Shown here piece by piece: positions 61,297 through 64,000 of a stretch of DNA of 64,000 nt. Each line of letters opens with the position of its first letter. The first letter of the stretch is position 1. This DNA comes from Vanrija pseudolonga (taxonomy: Eukaryota; Basidiomycota; Tremellomycetes; Trichosporonales; Trichosporonaceae), in contig NC_085852.1 in NCBI RefSeq assembly GCF_020906515.1, positions 2,356,001 to 2,420,000 of the forward strand, written 5' to 3'. Made by a program: the position numbers and the translations under genes. The notes under the pieces are model-generated. The model did no database searches and was not told the origin of the DNA. It saw nothing but the letters and a program-made list of their open reading frames with translations.

Positions 61297-63241
61297 ATGC
61301 CCCTCTGGACCAGCCTCGTGGCAGTGACGAAAGCATACTACACCCTCGGCCTCGTGTGCCTCGGCGGGCCGGGCGTGCACGCCGTCATCTCCCGGCGGCG
61401 CTTCGTCCCGGGCTGGGTCGACGAGCGGACCTTTCTCGACCTCTTCGCGCTCGGCAACGCGTTGCCTGGGCCCGCGAGCAGCCAGCTCAGCATGTCAATC
61501 GCGGTCGTCGCGCACGGCTTGGTGCCCGGCTTGTGGGCCTTCATCCTCTGGTGCGCGCCGGGCGCAGTCATCATGGGCGTGCTCGGCGCGCTCGTGGCGC
61601 GGATCCCTGCCAGCTTACCGCCGATCGTGTTGGCCCTCTTGACGGGCGTGAACGCCGCCGCGGTCGGGCTGATCGCGCTCGCGGCGCTGCAGATGAGCGC
61701 GGCCGCCACGGACAGCGTCACGACGCTCCTTCTCTGGGCGGCCGCTTCCGCCGGCATATGCTACCACGCGCCGTGGATGTACCCGTGCCTCATTGTCGCG
61801 GGCGGCGGCGTGACCCTGCTCTGGGACTTTCGGCGCGTGCTGGTGACCAGAGTGCGGCGCGTGCTTGCCCGACGAGGACGCGACGCACGCGACGACGCCG
61901 GCGGAGGCGCAGACGAGGACGATCACGGATCTAGGGCAGCGGCGGCGGCGGTTGAGGAGATCGAGCTTGGTGAGCCTCAGGTCGTCGTGTTCGACGACGA
62001 CTCGACGCTGCGCCCTCGCGTAGGCGCCGCCGCTGCCGCTGCCGATGCCGATGCCGTTCCTTCCGGCTCCACCACACCCACACCCACACCTGCCACACCC
62101 CACTCCCCGCTCAACGTCGTCTCACCCCCCACTGCCGCGGCTCTCCTCCTCGCCTTCGTCCTCTTCCTCACCGCGCCCCTAGCCACCCGCGGAGCGCTCC
62201 AGCACGCGCACAGGGCCGTGCCTCGCGCGCTCGACGTGAGTAGTAGAGTAGTCGTGTGTGGTTTTCTTGTTCCTGCTGCGCTCCACAAAGATGCTGACCC
62301 TGCCCCCTCCACAACGCACACTCCGCCGCACCCCCCGCCGCACCCAGTTCACCTGCAACATGATTACGGCGGGCACCATCATCTTCGGCGGCGGCCCGGT
62401 CGTCATCCCCCTGCTCCGCGGGTACGTGGTCGAGCCTGGATGGGTCACAAGCCGCGACTTTCTGCTGCTGTTTGCAATATCGTGGGTGTGGTTGTTGGAG
62501 CGCAGCCCGGCTTGCGGCCGCAACAGCGATGGAGCGATAACTGATGTGTCGTGTGATTCCTTCCTCGTGCGTGCGTGATTCCGGTCGTCATTCCTGGATC
62601 CTGGATCCTGCGCTCCTTGATTGCTCGCGCGACTCGCTTGGTATGGATTCCGCACGCACGTTCCGCTGGCCCATCATGTCATGTCTTACGCTTGCTCGCC
62701 CGCTCCTTCGCCCGCTCCTTCGCCCGCTCGCTCGTTCGCCCGCTCTCGCTCCACACTCCACAGACAGGGCATCCCGGGACCCATCTTCAACTTTGCTGTT
62801 GCACTCGGTGTGCTTGCGCTTCCGTCCGCGCCGGCCGCCGGCGCATTCCTTGGCTTTGTGGGGATCAACGCACCGGGAATCCTTCTCAAGCTCGCAGTGC
62901 TACCGCTGTACGCTAGCTGGCGTGACAAGGCGGCGGTGCGCGCTACCATCCGCGGGCTCAACGCGACGGCCGCAGGGCTCGTCTTCACCGCCGTCTGGCA
63001 GCTCTTCTTAGTCGGATACATCTACGTGCCGCCAACCGGTCGGCCGTCGACAACAACGACAGCAACAAAGACAACGACAACGCAGGCCATAAGTGGGCCC
63101 TTGACGGCCGATCCGTTCTGGGCCGTGGTTGGCTCTGGCGCGTTTGTCGCGTCCCGCTATCTCGATGCGCCGCCGTGGCTCTCCGTCATTGGCGGCGCAG
63201 GTGCTGGGCTGGCGTGGTTCGGTGTACGGTCGCGACCGTGA
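61297..63241 (+). CDS. CHR-family (chromate-type) ion transporter
   Basis: Exons 61297-62235, 62348-62481, 62764-63241; 516 aa. Two CHR halves: the first has L-G-G-P-G-V-H-A-V, W-V-D-E-R-T-F-L-D-L-F-A-L-G-N-A-L-P-G-P-A; the second, F-G-G-G-P-V-V-I-P-L-L, S-R-D-F-L-L-L-F-A-I-S-Q-G-I-P-G-P-I-F-N. A linker of about 110 residues rich in A, D and R joins them. About 10-11 membrane segments. ChrA proteins export chromate in bacteria (family knowledge); fungal members are of less certain function. The P-G-P motif of the second half is made only after splicing a 282-nt intron that contains tandem cgctccttcgcc repeats. Confidence 0.85.
62684..62755. repeat. Intronic CGCTCCTTCGCC-type tandem repeat
   Basis: Several imperfect copies of gctcgcccgctccttcg-like units inside the second intron of the CHR transporter gene; explains the unusual intron length. 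Confidence 0.6.
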
Positions 63242-64000
63242 AAAGTAAAGGGAGCGAGGGAGGCGTCGTGTCCGTTGGAATCAAAAAAGCAAGGCATCAG
63301 CAAGCATCAATCACAAAAGGTCGCGGCCGGGTCGGTCCGTCATACGGTGGCACATGGTCGCTTGCCGCTTATGCGCTTGTAAACATATGGTGGGCCGGTG
63401 GGTGTAGTGGGTGCTGGGCCGCCCTGTGCCGCGGCGTGTCCCGGCCACCCACGCCGGCAGGCCACGGCCTACGGCTTACGGTCTACGGTCTACGGCCCAC
63501 GGCCCACGGGCTTGAACGGCGACGACGGCCAGTCGCGTGGGTGGTAAGGTGGGCCGGCGTCGCGGCGTGCGCGGTGTGTGTGTGTGTGTGGTGTGTCACT
63601 CGGTGTTAGCCGAGGCAACCAAGGGGGTAGGTGGGCCTGGCTTGCTGGCTGTAATGCCTGCCCTGGAGTTCAGTTCATCATGGCATCATATGCAGCAGCA
63701 TTGTGCAAAGGGTTATTTGCCTTTACTGATTTCGGGGTAATAGACTCGTCGGCCTTGTTATGCAGGGCCCTGCCTACTGGGCTGGGCTGGGCAGGCGGCC
63801 GCGGCAAAGCACGAGACGTCGTAGAGTAGTCGTCGAGACTGGCAGCAGCCAGCCAGCCAGCTGGCCGCCAGGGTGAGTGTGAGCGTGGGAGTCGGGCTCC
63901 ACCTTGCAGGGTTTTGTTGCAGCTTGCAACAGTCAGCGTACCCACCGCTTTGGTTCTCATGAGCCATTCCATGGCGTGTGCCGCCGCCCCTCTGCCGGCT
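63242..64000. other. Right-edge intergenic region
   Basis: No supported gene. A short tandem of (tc)tacgg/ccacgg words lies at about 63465-63509, a GT run at 63575-63592 and ggcagcagccagccagcc at 63841-63858. Confidence 0.5.

Noticed and set aside
1-64000. CRISPR arrays, retroelement-like genes, rRNA genes, intact tRNA genes
   Set aside because: None seen: no regularly spaced identical repeats, no reverse transcriptase or integrase motifs, and no cloverleaf that closes.

Overview
This window is gene-dense, GC-rich fungal DNA. Nearly every gene is cut by several short introns (mostly 35-60 nt) with GTGAGT-type donors, a CTAAC/CTGAC-like branch site and a YAG acceptor. The gene set (Zn2Cys6 regulators, a siderophore-type MFS carrier, kynurenine 3-monooxygenase, an Slt11/RBM22 splicing factor) and the base composition suggest a basidiomycete yeast of the Tremellomycetes, perhaps Trichosporonales. 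The order is an inference. I place 33 protein-coding loci: one is cut by the left window edge and one is a pseudogene. Intron positions were set by reading frame, splice sites and agreement between paralogues, with no transcript data.

Layout. 1-2.4 kb: the end of a sugar/quinate-type transporter and a Gir2-like RWD protein. 2.8-21.5 kb: a cluster of nine related loci, with a tenth dispersed at 39.2 kb. They encode BRCT-domain proteins of three designs: a single BRCT with a variable tail (5.6, 9.0, 13.7 and 18.7 kb), BRCT-disordered linker-BRCT (14.7 and 19.5 kb), and a dsRNA-binding-like domain followed by a BRCT-like domain (2.8, 7.6 pseudogene, 17.5 truncated, 39.2 kb). They share intron positions, so they are duplicates of common ancestors. 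An RBR ubiquitin ligase and an enoyl-CoA hydratase lie inside the cluster. Two tRNA-derived SINE-like copies lie at 4.0 and 4.7 kb.

21.9-33.3 kb is mostly housekeeping: the Slt11/RBM22 splicing factor, a fused Efm4-like methyltransferase plus N-acetylglucosamine kinase, kynurenine 3-monooxygenase, mitochondrial Obg GTPase Mtg2, an NTF2-like mRNA-export subunit and a UBX/FAF2-like ERAD factor. 33.6-47.7 kb is metabolic and transport: a short Zn2Cys6 protein divergent from an anion:cation symporter, succinate-semialdehyde dehydrogenase, the dispersed dsRBD-BRCT gene, a full-length Zn2Cys6 activator, a siderophore-type transporter with two iron-GATA motifs upstream, and a divergent sugar-porter-like MFS protein.

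49.2-60.4 kb is a second local expansion: five paralogues with leucine-rich-repeat-like N-termini and a conserved F-box-like C-terminal module, with a short-chain dehydrogenase between the second and third. 61.3-63.2 kb holds a two-domain CHR (chromate-type) transporter.

The least-explained material is the two lineage-type expansions (BRCT/dsRBD and LRR/F-box-like). Both show birth-and-death features: inversions, truncation, a pseudogene and start-codon decay. Their function cannot be read from sequence alone.
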